Source of the DNA: Gnetum montanum
Taxonomy: Eukaryota > Streptophyta > Gnetopsida > Gnetales > Gnetaceae
Reading direction: 5' to 3'
Length of the DNA stretch: 53,074 bases
Assembly: GCA_015680685.1 (NCBI GenBank)
Contig: MNCI01027046.1
Span: 1,742,297 to 1,795,370 of the forward strand
Below the pieces are notes generated by a model, which searched no databases, had not been told where the DNA came from, and worked only from the letters and a program-made list of their open reading frames with translations. This document shows, piece after piece, positions 1-10,556 of this stretch (the stretch's first letter is position 1; each line of letters starts with the position of its first letter). The position numbers and the translations under genes were made by a program.

Positions 1-82
1 CCTCTTATTTATAGATATGGCGGCGGACCGCGATATCACGGCGGCCACGATATCGCAGCACAGTGCATGTCACGTCTCATCA
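1..82 (-). mobile_element. Element E0: partial LTR (U3 end)
   Basis: This is the outer U3 end of a minus-strand LTR. Read on the minus strand it begins TGATGAGACG at base 82, runs through GATATCG-type palindromes and reaches the TATAAATAAGAGG box at the window edge. It closely resembles the LTRs at 514-1462 and 49460-50466. It abuts the gag of E1 exactly at the LTR terminus, so it is best read as the 5' LTR of a younger element inserted into E1, most of which lies left of the window. Confidence 0.8.
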
Positions 83-372
83 ACAACATATTCAGCATAT
101 AATTCAATCATGCCTATCTATGCCAAGGCACGGAAAAGCATGCGAGAGACTGATCGATCTGGGGGTAACACGATGTTACCTTGCAAATCTCTCCATCGCA
201 ACTGCTCGTCTTGATGGAGGATAAATGTAAAGTTTGAAATATACTCATTGGGATGAGTATAAACTATCTTCTATTGTTTAGGACTTGGCTGAATTCAGCT
301 ATGTGTTTTATGTTGTCGACTGTCTCGTGTATGGTCCTTAGGTGGTGAGTTGCTCTTATGAGAAGAAGACAT
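83..372 (-). pseudogene. Element E1: gag N-terminus, interrupted by E0
   Basis: This is the first ~95 codons of a Ty3/gypsy gag, read on the minus strand from the ATG at 372. It begins MSSSHKSNSPPKDHTRDSR and includes the family signature GNIVLPPDR. It aligns codon by codon with the gag of R (50608 onward) and A (15964 downward). In-frame stops sit where related copies have CGA or CAG codons, so C-to-T decay has killed the frame. Sequence stops matching gag at 83, where the E0 LTR begins. The 5-bp ACAAC at 83-87 is a candidate target duplication, but its partner is outside the window. Confidence 0.8.
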
Positions 373-512
373 TGTTATCGGTGTGCTAATTTTACCATTA
401 TATAAATTTTTCTTTAATTAACCCAAAGGTTCTTTTAGGCTCCCAACGATGTGAGTGATATCCTTTATGTTCTATTCGGTGCACAAACACTTAGTTCCTG
501 GCAACAGCGCCA
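373..512 (-). promoter_or_regulatory. E1 leader and tRNA primer-binding site
   Basis: The untranslated leader of E1 runs between its 5' LTR and gag. The primer-binding site is at 496-512, reading TGGCGCTGTTGCCAGGA on the minus strand. It is complementary, with a few changes, to the 3' end of plant tRNA-Asp, the primer known for Athila-type elements. It directly follows the LTR end as expected for minus-strand DNA priming. Confidence 0.8.
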
Positions 513-513
513 A

Positions 514-1462
514 TGATGAGTGGCGAGGTACCCCTACACTCAACCATATGAAATGAGCATAGCACGCGCGATCCGGTCGAACTCCATAGACTAAATGCCT
601 ACACACCCCATGGAACACTTGGGGTTAATCATTCGTTGTCTTCCCAGACTTACTTGTAGTTGTCACGGTGTATGGTTAAGTAAGTCCGAGGTATATGATT
701 TTTATCTCTTTTTATGTTTTTCTCCTATGCTATCATGGTGATAGGTTGAGAAACTAACTAACTCTAACTAATGAACTAAGTCTAAATTAACTAGCATCAG
801 CATCTGTTCCCACTTATCATACACACCCTGAACTATGCAACCGCAGCTACCAAACGCTAATCGTTACTGGGATTACCATGCGTAACGCACGTGCTTGAAG
901 TGGTCGTACTGAGGCACTTAACTAGCCTAAGTGTAATGAGCATCCATTCCTTGACTAGTCGTACACATCCTTAGATGCTCATAATCAAGTCATACTCATT
1001 CTGCATTCTAGGAGTTAAGGGTGAGAGAATCTAATCGCGATGAGTAGCCGATTCCTTGATTAGCCATACACATCCGTAAATTCTCATAATCAAGTGATAC
1101 TCATGCCACACTATTGCAGGGTAATAAATAATAGGTAATAAATAACAAGTAGTAAATCCTATTCCATGCACTGTAAGGTTTATCCACAAAGCTCGTCTTT
1201 ATTGCCGTACAAAACTTGCGTTCAGGTATAATGTTGCTTGAATAAAGATCCATTCACTTGGGGACTCCTACTACGGGCACTTGGAAAACATTCTATCTCT
1301 GGAGTGATCAATCTACCAGAGTTTCCCTACTTATAGCCTAGGATGGGAAATAAGGGGAGTGCCGCCTCTTATTTATAGATTTGGTGGTAGATCGCGATAT
1401 CGCGTACTCGACATCGTAGGGGACGACGCGATATCGCAGCTCATGCGAATTGCATCTCATCA
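514..1462 (-). mobile_element. Element E1: 5' LTR
   Basis: This is a complete 949-bp LTR with perfect TGATGAG...CTCATCA ends. Next to its inner end is a PBS; its outer end (1462) lies against the gag of E2. It belongs to the same subfamily as the LTR of R (49460-50466) and carries the same internal tandem duplication, here around 940-1110. On the minus strand it has TATAAATAAGAGG near 1380 and AATAAAGA near 1194. E1 therefore inserted into E2. Only its 5' part is in the window. Confidence 0.9.
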
Positions 1463-2534
1463 CACAAGCATCATGAAATGCTTGGAGGTAGTGTCTCGGA
1501 TTAACATTATATCCACCGTCAAATCTGGGCTTGTTATTCATGTCAAGTCATTTGATACGACTATCCCTGACATGCCTAGTTGGAATATAAATAGCTTTCC
1601 TAATGTTGATCATGCTTTGAGTAGCTAATAAGGGTTCATCATCATAATCATGTTCATTGGCTTTGTTATAATGATATCCCCTTTGGTGCTCATGTCATTC
1701 TTGATCTTCTTCTCTATCACTATGTCTTCTTTATTCATAATATTCATCTTCCTCATTGGAATATCTTAAGCAATAGTCATGGTAATCATGAGTCTTTCTC
1801 TCCTTCCTATCATGGTCTTGGTGCCTTAGCTGCCTCCTATAAGAGTTTACTGATGAATGTGAAGATGAGGATGAGGTAGTAGAAGAACATTGTTAGCTTG
1901 CTCTTCTTTCATGACTCTAGTATTCTTTTCTATAGGATATGATAGAAACTCTTGACCTTGAGTCATGCTTCTATTTTGAGTCATTTACCTCCATTTTAGG
2001 TGTCTCTACTAGGGTGGAATGTAGTTAAACTTTGATAGGTTCCTCCAATCAGATGATAGGTGTCTACAAATGGACTTCATGATTTTGGTGGAGTTGCTCA
2101 ATGACAAATGCATCACTATCAAGCTCTTCTAAGATAATAGGAGAGTTGACTTTCTTTCTTTTATTTTGGACATGTTTGATTTCCATGGTAGCATCTCTCT
2201 TTCCTTGCTCCTTAGTGGGCTAATAGTGTCATTTCATGTCTTTGGTCACATGATACCCATCAAGTGACTTACTTTAATTCATGCTCCTTAGAGTTTTTTA
2301 TAGCATAATGAATGTTGAGCACTCTAGAGGTAGAACAATGTTACCTTGAAGATCTCTTTACCTTAGTTACCTATCTTGTTGAAACATGAAAGTAAAATTA
2401 GGATAATGAGGATCATGATGAGCATATGAGATCCTTGCTTGCATTAGCATACTCCATTCTTCTTTGTCACTAATTCTATCATTTCCTCTTTTTATCTCTT
2501 TAGTAGATGATGATGTATTCTTATTTGAAGCCAT
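1463..2534 (-). pseudogene. Element E2: gag, truncated by E1
   Basis: This is decayed Ty3/gypsy gag read on the minus strand from the ATG at 2534 (MASNKNTSSS...). It includes the GNIVLP segment, a charged arginine/glutamate-rich stretch and the conserved LDMNNKPRFDGGYN motif near 1540. It ends within the HLQAFHDACV motif, which in R continues into the capsid-like Retrotrans_gag region. The E1 LTR interrupts it there. Several stops and frameshifts are present. It is non-functional. Confidence 0.8.
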
Positions 2535-2660
2535 GTTGTTGTTTAAGATGTTTGGTTAAGTGTATTTACTTTTAGAGATATTAGAAAATTATGGATTTTA
2601 ACTTTGGGTTCTTGATACAACAAACTTTATGAAATCAATTACTTAGCATACATTGACTTG

Positions 2661-2678
2661 TCCCTAGCAACAACACCA
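2661..2678 (-). promoter_or_regulatory. E2 primer-binding site
   Basis: On the minus strand this reads TGGTGTTGTTGCTAGGGA, an 18-base match with C-to-T changes to the tRNA-Asp-type site TGGCGCCGTTGCCGGGGA. It lies one base inside the LTR end at 2680. Confidence 0.85.
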
Positions 2679-2679
2679 A

Positions 2680-3551
2680 TGATGAGCGGTGAAGCAATCC
2701 AACACCTAACAATACAAGTCATAGATGTTCATGCATGACTAGATTGTAATCCATGGATGAGGAAATGTAATTATGTAAAAAATTAGTTTAAGTTCAAGAC
2801 CATTGTCTTCCCAAGTGAAGCTAATGAAGTCTATGTATATGGTTTAGCTCATTGTGAGGTATATGATATCTGATGTTGTTGGACCATTCTTACTCCTAGC
2901 AAACATGATGAGATGAAAATAGTATTTAATTTTAAGTCTAAGTAATTTCAAGAAAGTAAATCTATCTTAACTTAATGTGATAAATATTTGGTCCTAGTCT
3001 ACTGTGCACACCTTGGACTCATGTAGACATCACTAGGATTACCAAGTGGCATTACTACTGAGAAAATTAAGTAATGCCACTACTAGGTTACCAGATAACT
3101 ACACTTAGTGCTTGAAACCAGTCATATCCATATCTCTTACTATTAACATGTAAAATAAAATGCTTGTAAAGTAAATGATTAAAAATAGGAAAATTTGTTC
3201 TAAGTAAACATAAGAAAACCAAGTGGATGCTACAATGATGATAAGCAATCTCAATCTTTATTGCTGGTCATGAATTGTGCCCAAGTACAATTCACTTGAA
3301 TAAATACACTGTAGAATCATTCAACACCACATTGTGGGCATATAGTTCTAAGTACTAAATTACGAAAACAAACTAATTGAGTTCTATTAATATGGACTAA
3401 AACTTATGCAAATTTGTGCACCTAAGTGTTGTATTTATAGGTTGTACAAATCCCACAATATTAGATCTACGATTTCGTAGCATGTGCTATGATATCGAAT
3501 ATATGACATCATAGTTACAATATCATACATGAAGAAAAATTAATTTTATCA
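2680..3551 (-). mobile_element. Element E2: 5' LTR (subfamily B)
   Basis: This 872-bp LTR is the reverse-complement relative of the 5506-6385 LTR. On the minus strand it starts TGATAAAATT at 3551 and ends CTCATCA at 2680. U5 and the AATAAAG region are recognisable; U3 is more diverged. The flanking TAGGT (3552-3556) is the candidate target duplication, whose partner lies outside the window. Confidence 0.82.
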
Positions 3552-4313
3552 TAGGTCTAGTAGTTAGGAGTGTAGCAAGTATGCATTTAGTAATCATACA
3601 AGTAACAAACCCAAGAAGATGTACATCCATGTATAACCATAAAAAGAGGACTAGCATACACACACAACATCATTCACTTGAGAGAGCTAAGATATATTCC
3701 TACAATAATGCTTCTATTCGTAAGCCTCACTTTATAAAGAAAGGTGGTAGCTCAAGCATTAAAGCCAAATATCCTCTAGAAGTCTACATATCCTTGTGAC
3801 ATAGTACACAAAGGAATCAAGGCCATGTAGTTCTTTTGTGTGATACTTAACATAGCATGAAACATATAAGAATCTCCACATTTCTTTAGCCCTGTTCTTA
3901 GAAGGAAAGTAATCTTTAGACTACTAAGAAGGCATATTTTCTACACAGTTTGTTACTTGAAAGAAGTAACATCCTCAGAGATAAAGTCTTTATTCATGCA
4001 CTTTTCCAAATGTGGGGAGGAAAGTAGATATTAAAGATACCAAATAACTTAAAGCCCATCTAACAATTGTAGATAAGAAGGTTCAACAACTAAGATAATC
4101 AACTACGAAGCGTAAATTTTGAACTCAAATTAACCTCTAATCAAGTTTTAGAGATGCTAATGCAATTTAAGGAAGAATAAGTTTCCTTTTTTTCCATGCA
4201 AACAGTATCAACCTTTTTACTTAGAGCAAAATCTCACTTAAAATATGAACTAATCCTCTACAAATTGTAATGATACAAGTTTGTAGATATTTAAAGATAC
4301 CCATTCCTCCTAT
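3552..4313. repeat. Non-coding stretch with dispersed repeat copy 1
   Basis: No gene is seen here. Bases ~3665-3955 are clearly related to ~44185-44470 in the same orientation. Shared blocks include GAGCTAAGAT, ACACAAGGAATCAAG and AGAATCTCCA. The unit is neither LTR nor gag/pol of the elements in this window and has no obvious ends, so its class is unknown. The remaining sequence is AT-rich and unassigned. Confidence 0.55.
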
Positions 4314-4461
4314 CTAGAACCTTGGAACATTCCCTACACTTTTGAGAACCTTAGTTCATTCCCTTCCATTTTAAGAAAATTAAGGTATTCTCTTCTCTTT
4401 TGAGAACACTAGGTCATTTCCTTTCCTATTGAGAAAAGTTTTGGGAATTTCCTCCATTTTT
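4314..4461. repeat. Minisatellite, five ~29-bp units
   Basis: Five degenerate tandem units of 28-30 bp are visible. Each begins near GAGAAC or AGAAAA and ends with a pyrimidine-rich CCTTCCATTTT-like half. Consecutive copies start at about 4314, 4343, 4373, 4401 and 4430. It lies downstream (in minus-strand sense) of the F gag remnant. Confidence 0.7.
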
Positions 4462-4556
4462 TTTGTAATGGTGCATCGACCCATTAATAATATGGTAGCA
4501 CCAGGTTGGTCACATCCTAATATCCTTGGTATAATATGCCTTGATTAAAGATCAGA

Positions 4557-5505
4557 TCATCCATCTCTTCTCAAGATTCTCAAGCCATTGGACTCCTGCT
4601 TCATGGTTTTGAAAACCTTCATTATTACTTCTTGATCATCCTCATTGGAAATCATCAATGGAGTATTAGGTTCATGCTCAATTACATCTAACCTATGATT
4701 CTCATCTTGACCTTTTCCATCATTCACATTCAAAGGACTATGAGGACATTCCATACCAAAGTGATTTCCAACATAAACATATCATTTAATCCCTAGGCAT
4801 CCATGAAAATTTTAAGCTAATCCTTAGAAAAAGATTATTTGTCCTAAAACTCATTATATTACTAAGGAGCTTGACATTTTCTGTACCCTAGGTAAGAGGA
4901 TCAATTACGTGGTGTAGGAGTAGCATATAGGCTCTTGAAGCTACCAACATTATTTTGTCCATCCCTTCTCAAGGGCTTGTTACTCTCTTTATTACTCTCA
5001 TGTGGTTGTTTTACGTTATTATATCTTTCTTTCCTATCTTGTAATCTATTGAACTACTAACAATCTAAATCACCTTCCTGTATTCTATGATCTTTCAATT
5101 TTTTGAGCTCATGTTGAACCCAAGGTTTGAGACCATTGATAAAGAGTCTATATTTGCCAATCTTATTGATATCTAGGATTTGTATGATAATATTTTTGAT
5201 ACTTTCAAATGTAATCCTCTAGCTCCCTTGTGTACCAAATATATTTTAATTTTACCTAGGCCTTGTTAATAGAAGTGCTTAGATGAAAGTTCCTAATTAA
5301 TTATTCTTTAAATTGGTATCATATTCTTATGGGTTTGCTTGTTCAATCTTTTTCTTCCTAGAGAATTCCAAGCCACCATGTCTTTGTAAGTCTACCCAAG
5401 AATTAGGCAATGACACTAACATATTTTCCTTGGTGTACTTGCACATTTCCAAGAATTCTTCCATCTAGTAAAGGAAAGCATCAATAACTATATCATCTAT
5501 ATCAT
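4557..5505 (-). pseudogene. Element F: Ty3/gypsy-type gag remnant
   Basis: Minus-strand reading from 5505 downward gives a broken gag. It contains MEEFLEMCKYTKEN, then a KYRLFINGLKP motif typical of the end of Retrotrans_gag domains, then an RxxDRKER basic stretch. Cys/His residues of a decayed zinc knuckle (GNHFGMECP) occur near 4740, followed by an acidic tail in a 65-codon open segment (4557-4754). Its sequence is unlike the gag of the other elements here, so it is a different lineage. It is cut at 5505 by the 5' LTR of B, which inserted into it. Confidence 0.65.
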
Positions 5506-6385
5506 TGATAAAACCATATTAGTCATCAAATACAATATCATATATATGATTGCATATCTCTGCTTACATCATCACAGATACAATGTAGTGGGTCTTGGTC
5601 ATCACTATAAACACTAACCCACTTTCATGTCATCAAAACAACTTTTGTATAACACTTAGCAAAATTCTTGTAGTTGTTTTCTATGAGTTACACTTAGATT
5701 TAGAGTTAGAAGGTAATGCCTGTAGTGTAGTAACTAACAGTTGCATGGAGTCTTTATTCAAATGGATTATACCCAGACATAATTTATTGTCTGCAATAAA
5801 GATTGAGATTTTTTCTTATCATTGCAACATCTCACTTAGTTTACTTTTATTTTCTAATATGTTTGCTTTAATTAAGTTCTTTACATTTTCTAAGTACTTT
5901 ACTTTTCCAATGTCCATTAGTAAGGTGGAATAAGTATAACTGGTTTCAAGCATTGAGTGTAATAGTTTAGTAACCTAGTAGTGACTTCACTTGCTTCACT
6001 CAATAGTGAATTCACTTGGTAATCCCAATAACAATTACATCACATTAGTTTAGGGTATGTACAACAAGCCATGAATGGATGCTTATCATCATAGGTCAGG
6101 ATAGATCCATATTTCTATTATCACCCAAATTTAGACTTCATTTTCATTTTCACTATGAAAATACTTAGGATTAATTTAAGACCACAACATCATGATATCA
6201 TATACCTCACCAAAATTTAAACCATACTACTCACACTTCACAAACTCAACATGAGAAGACAATGATCATGAACCAAGTATCAACCACTAGCATACTTACA
6301 TTATCCATCCATGAATTATGATCTAGTTGCATGTAAATGCTTGTGACTTGTATGGTGGAGTGTTGGAATACACAACCACTCATCA
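5506..6385 (+). mobile_element. Element B: 5' LTR
   Basis: This is an 880-bp LTR running TGATAAAACC...CTCATCA. A TATAAAC box lies near 5604. AATAAAGA at 5795-5802 is the likely poly(A) signal, sitting in a hairpin with TCTTTATT (5751-5758). The LTR directly abuts the reversed gag of F at 5505 and is followed by a primer-binding site. Confidence 0.9.
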
Positions 6386-6386
6386 T

Positions 6387-6404
6387 TGGTGTCATTGCAA
6401 GGGA
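6387..6404 (+). promoter_or_regulatory. Element B primer-binding site
   Basis: TGGTGTCATTGCAAGGGA lies one base after the LTR end. It is a decayed match to the tRNA-Asp-type primer site used by all elements in this window. Confidence 0.85.
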
Positions 6405-6532
6405 TGTGTCGATGTTTGCTTAGTAGTTGATTTTATAAGAGCTCATTGTATTAAGAATTACAAAGTCTATCTTTCACGCTTGAATCAATTATTTTAACAC
6501 ACACACTTACTTTAAAGTGTCAAAAATGTAAT

Positions 6533-9500
6533 ATGGCTTCTACACCTAAGGAGAAATCACCACCTCCTAATGAAACTCACAAGAATCATGATACATGATA
6601 TGATGAAGAAGACTAGAGTGCACCCATGAAAACTATGATTTCCTATGCTCACACTAACCCATATTATCCTAATTTCACATTTTTCTTTCATGAAGATGAG
6701 AAACTCAAGTTATTAGATTTATAGGGAAACATTGTTTTGCCTCTAGAACATTTTGCATTATCTATGTTGCAACCAACCCTCGTGAGGTCAAACCTTGGCC
6801 ACATATAAGAATGATATCATATCACAAAGCACATCACCAAACCATACTAGCCAATAGAGGTCCAATATAAGAAAGGATTCTACTATGGAGACAAGGAATG
6901 AGCTTGATAAAGGAAATAAAGTACCACAAATAGTTGTCCTAGAGGAAAGAGATGATGCCATGTTATATGTAGAAATTCTATCAAACCAATGAATCTCAAT
7001 CTCAAACATTAGTCATCCATATCAAAGATCCCATCAGGATAAAATTAAATTTAGGTCTTGCAAAAACACCCAAAGCAGATAAGAAAGAATTCATACTAAG
7101 GAGGAACTCAAGGCCTAGAATCTCCACTGAATTAAAAAGGGATGAATCAAGGAGCCATAGAAGGAGAACTAGCTAAGATTGTTCTTCAACTTCTTCCTCT
7201 TCTTCCTTACTCTCCTCCTGAAAGTATGACAAGAGAGAAAGATGAATAAGAGAACATGATAGAGAAAGACGAAGGAATCCTGAGAGACATGAGCATTGAA
7301 GAAGACATCTTGATGAAGAAGAGGATAATCACAAGAGAAGAGGAGAAAGGGATCAATATGAAGGAAGAGAGCATTATGAGTAGTGAAGGGATCACCACTA
7401 CAATAGAGCTCATGAACCAGAAGATTATGTAGAACCCCTATTAGTCACTTGGAACATGATCAACATTAGGGAACATTGTATATTCCCACTAGGAATGTAA
7501 GGGATAGTTGCATTAAGTGACTAGATATGAACAATATTCCAAAATTCGAAGGTGAATACAATGCAGATCCACAACATCATCTTCAAGTCTTTCATGATTT
7601 TTGTGCCCTACAGAACATAGAAAATAATTGGTGGTAATTGAAGTTGTTTCCCAAAACACTTATCAAGGTAGCAAAGAGCTAGTATAGATCCTTAGAACCA
7701 GAATCTATCTGAAGATGAAGTACCATGCTGGAGCTCTTTAATGATAAGTATCAAACTTATCCCAGAGTGTACAATTCAAGAAAACAAATTCAAGGATAAA
7801 AGTAATGGACACATGAATTCCTTGATGTGGTAATGGACTGGTACTATTCATTATTGGATAGATGTCCAGGCCAATGATTTTCTCAAAGGAAATAACTTAG
7901 ACACATTATTGATGAGTTAAGGATCAAGACTAGAGAAACTCTTGGAGTATACACCCAAGGTAAGTTATTAGAATTAATAGTTCATTGAATTCAAAGAATT
8001 ATTGATTAAGTGGCCAGAGAGGAATTAGAATTAAGGAAAAGAGAATCAGCTAAAGAATACAATTGAGATCCCATAGTAAGGAAAGGGATGTAAGAATGTG
8101 CGAAAGATAAGAAGAAGAAACTTTGGAGGATACAATTCAACAAAAGACTTTACCCATCCAAAAATTAGTTAATGACATTGTAACTAAGGTAGAGAAAATT
8201 TTGGATTCCATATATAAAAAATTTACTACCACCCTCAAGATAGTAGAGGATAAGACTAAACAAGTCGTAAACAACAAAGAAAAGAAGAAAAGAAAAGACA
8301 CTGGATGAGAAAATTGCAAAAATGAAGGAAAAGTTGTTACAGTCAAAGAATTAATAGAGTCTAATTCAGAAGACGATGAAGGATGCAAAGTGTGCCAATA
8401 TGAATATCCTAAGTTATATTATTCTATTATGGTCCATTTACAAGAGTTTGGGGCATACGTTCTTAATCTAAGATTTTTCAAAAAAACATATGCCAAAATG
8501 ATTATCTTACCCACAAGGTAACTTCTGACAACCTTACAAACCATCATATTATCTAAGCAGAGCCTACCCTCAACCGTAGGAAAAATCCATGTAATAGTGG
8601 CAATAACCACATGTGTGGGGGATGCCACCACCAAGGCAGTAGTATCCATATAGGCAATCAAATCCTTATGGATATTATGTTCAATGTCCAATCTCTTCAA
8701 GGAATGCTTCAGTCCATACCTCCTCTCACTACTATCCACTAGAATATCATAGACCCATCATTTGCACATGGATCTAAATTCTTACATGCCTCAACCAACC
8801 ACTAGTTCCTAACCACAAACTTCTAACTCCTTACCACCAGTCATGTAAGAAGAGCTGCCAAAACAACTGTAATAAAGAGTAATACCAAGGTAGTGAATAC
8901 ACAAGAGGATGTAATGGTAAATGAACCTAGATTTAGGAAATGTCCATTTTTTTGAACAATTCTACAAAAGGTTTGAAGGATGGAAACTTCACCTAACTCT
9001 GCCCCATCCACATACTCTCTTCCAGAGAATATTGTGCTACCAAAACTTTCTAATAAGCATTTAACAACTATCATGCTCACCTAAATAGTCATGCACTAGA
9101 TTAAAGTAGAAGCAATTCCCAAGAAAAAACAAACCTTAGAAGTCCCTTAGTGTATCTACAAATAGAAGGACATAAACCCTACAAGGCTCTACTAGATTTT
9201 AGATTAAGATTAAATCTAATTCTATACAATATGTACAAAGCCTAGAATCTTCCTCTACTAAAGAAAAGCAACATCCAAGTAGAGCTTGTGGATCAGTCAA
9301 TTGTTGTCCCACTTGGACAAGAAAAAGATGTCATCACCATCATAAGTGGTCATTCTTACCTTGTTGATTTCTTAGTTGTACATGTGGAAAAAAATAAAGA
9401 AGAATTTCTTGTAATTATGGGAAGATCATGACTTATCACTATGGATGCTAAGCTAGAAATTAGAGACTTGTCCTTGGAAATTCTTAAGGAAAATGAAGAT

Positions 9501-9734
9501 GGAATCATATGAAGACATAGAGTTCTATGTATTTCATACAACAATAGTGGGTGCAATTATGTGCAAAATATTTGGGCCATGAAACAAGACACCAATATAG
9601 CATGCAATTGATGTATGAAGGACATGTGTGTACAATATATGTATGTACAATAATGTTTGTATGCAGCAGTCACACAATAAGAAGGCACCTAGTGGCTGAT
9701 CACTTAAAAGGAAACAAAATCCAATATATGCATG
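6533..9734 (+). pseudogene. Element B: gag and protease remnant
   Basis: The frame starts at ATG 6533 (MASTPKEKSPPP...). Recognisable blocks in order are GNIVLPLE (~6730), an Arg/Glu-rich segment (~7080-7420), MNNIPKFEGEYN (~7520), capsid-like Retrotrans_gag (~7560-7970), an N-terminal half of a zinc knuckle with CxxC (~8385), and a Pro/Tyr/Gln-rich tail. A retropepsin remnant follows (~9150-9560) in which the active-site DSG is changed (LLDFRL). Its later VIMGRS block matches the ILGRPWL-type motif of gypsy proteases. Many stops are present. The region ends at the A insertion, within the protease-RT linker. Confidence 0.82.
9730..9734. repeat. Target-site duplication, left copy (GCATG) of element A
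   Basis: GCATG immediately precedes the LTR of A and is repeated exactly at 16912-16916 after its other LTR. This is the 5-bp duplication expected for Ty3/gypsy integrase and proves that A is a single insertion. Confidence 0.92.
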
Positions 9735-10543
9735 TGATGAGTGGCGAGGTACCCCTACACTCAACCATACGAATAAGAGTGTTTCATGCACGATCTAGTC
9801 AAACTCCAAGGACTAAGTGCTTACGTGCCTTAATGGAACACTCAGGGTTAATTAATCGTTGTCTTCCCAAACTTACTTGTATTGTCATAGTTGTATGGTT
9901 AAGTAAGCTTGAGGTATATGATTTTTATAGCTTTTATATTTTTTATGTCTTATGCTAATAAAGGAGAGGGAGAGAGAACTAAGTGGCTAACTTACATAAA
10001 CTATTCATTAACTAGTTTCTAAATGTTCCTAACACTAGAATCCATTCCCACTTGCCATACACATCCTGAAGTAGTGCAACGCTACTGGTATTACCAAACG
10101 CTAATTGTTACTGGGTTACCAAGCACTACACGCATGCTCGAAGTGGTCGTACTGAGTGTATTTAACTAAGGGGAGTTGAAGGTTAAGAGAAATATTAATT
10201 AGCTAAGAAAGAATTAAACAATAATTAATTACTAATTAGCTTAATCTATATGCTGCAAGGTTTATCATAAAGTTCATCTTTATTGTCGTACACAAAATTA
10301 TGCTCAGGTACAAATTGTTCGAATAAAGATCCGTTCACTCTATGACTCCTACTACGGGCACACAAAAATAATTCTAACTCTAGGATGACTAAACTACAAG
10401 AATCTAGCTAAGGATCTAAGTCTAACTCCCCTGGAACCAAGGGCGTCGCCTCTTATTTATAGAAGATGAGACAAGATGCTATATCACGTATGCAATATCG
10501 CCTGGCGGATGTGATATCGCATACATGATATCGTGGCTCATCA
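9735..10543 (-). mobile_element. Element A: 3' LTR
   Basis: This is an 809-bp LTR with TGATGAG...CTCATCA ends. No PBS adjoins its U5 end at 9735; GCATG host sequence does. A PPT adjoins its U3 end at 10543, which fixes it as the 3' LTR. Confidence 0.92.
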
Positions 10544-10556
10544 TACCCCCATGACT
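10544..10556 (-). promoter_or_regulatory. Element A polypurine tract
   Basis: Read on the minus strand, AGTCATGGGGGTA directly precedes the TGATGAG start of the 3' LTR. C (31983-32001) and D (43124-43142) have nearly the same tract at the same place. It is the plus-strand DNA primer site. Confidence 0.85.

Noticed and set aside
1-1462. A single E1 element with an internal deletion joining gag to its own 3' LTR
   Set aside because: The junction at 82/83 falls exactly on an LTR terminus, as does 1462/1463; a nested insertion explains both without a deletion that happens to end at the LTR boundary.
9735-10543. Solo LTR
   Set aside because: A PPT adjoins its inner end and a second LTR with PBS and the same GCATG duplication lies at 16109-16916, so it is the 3' LTR of element A.
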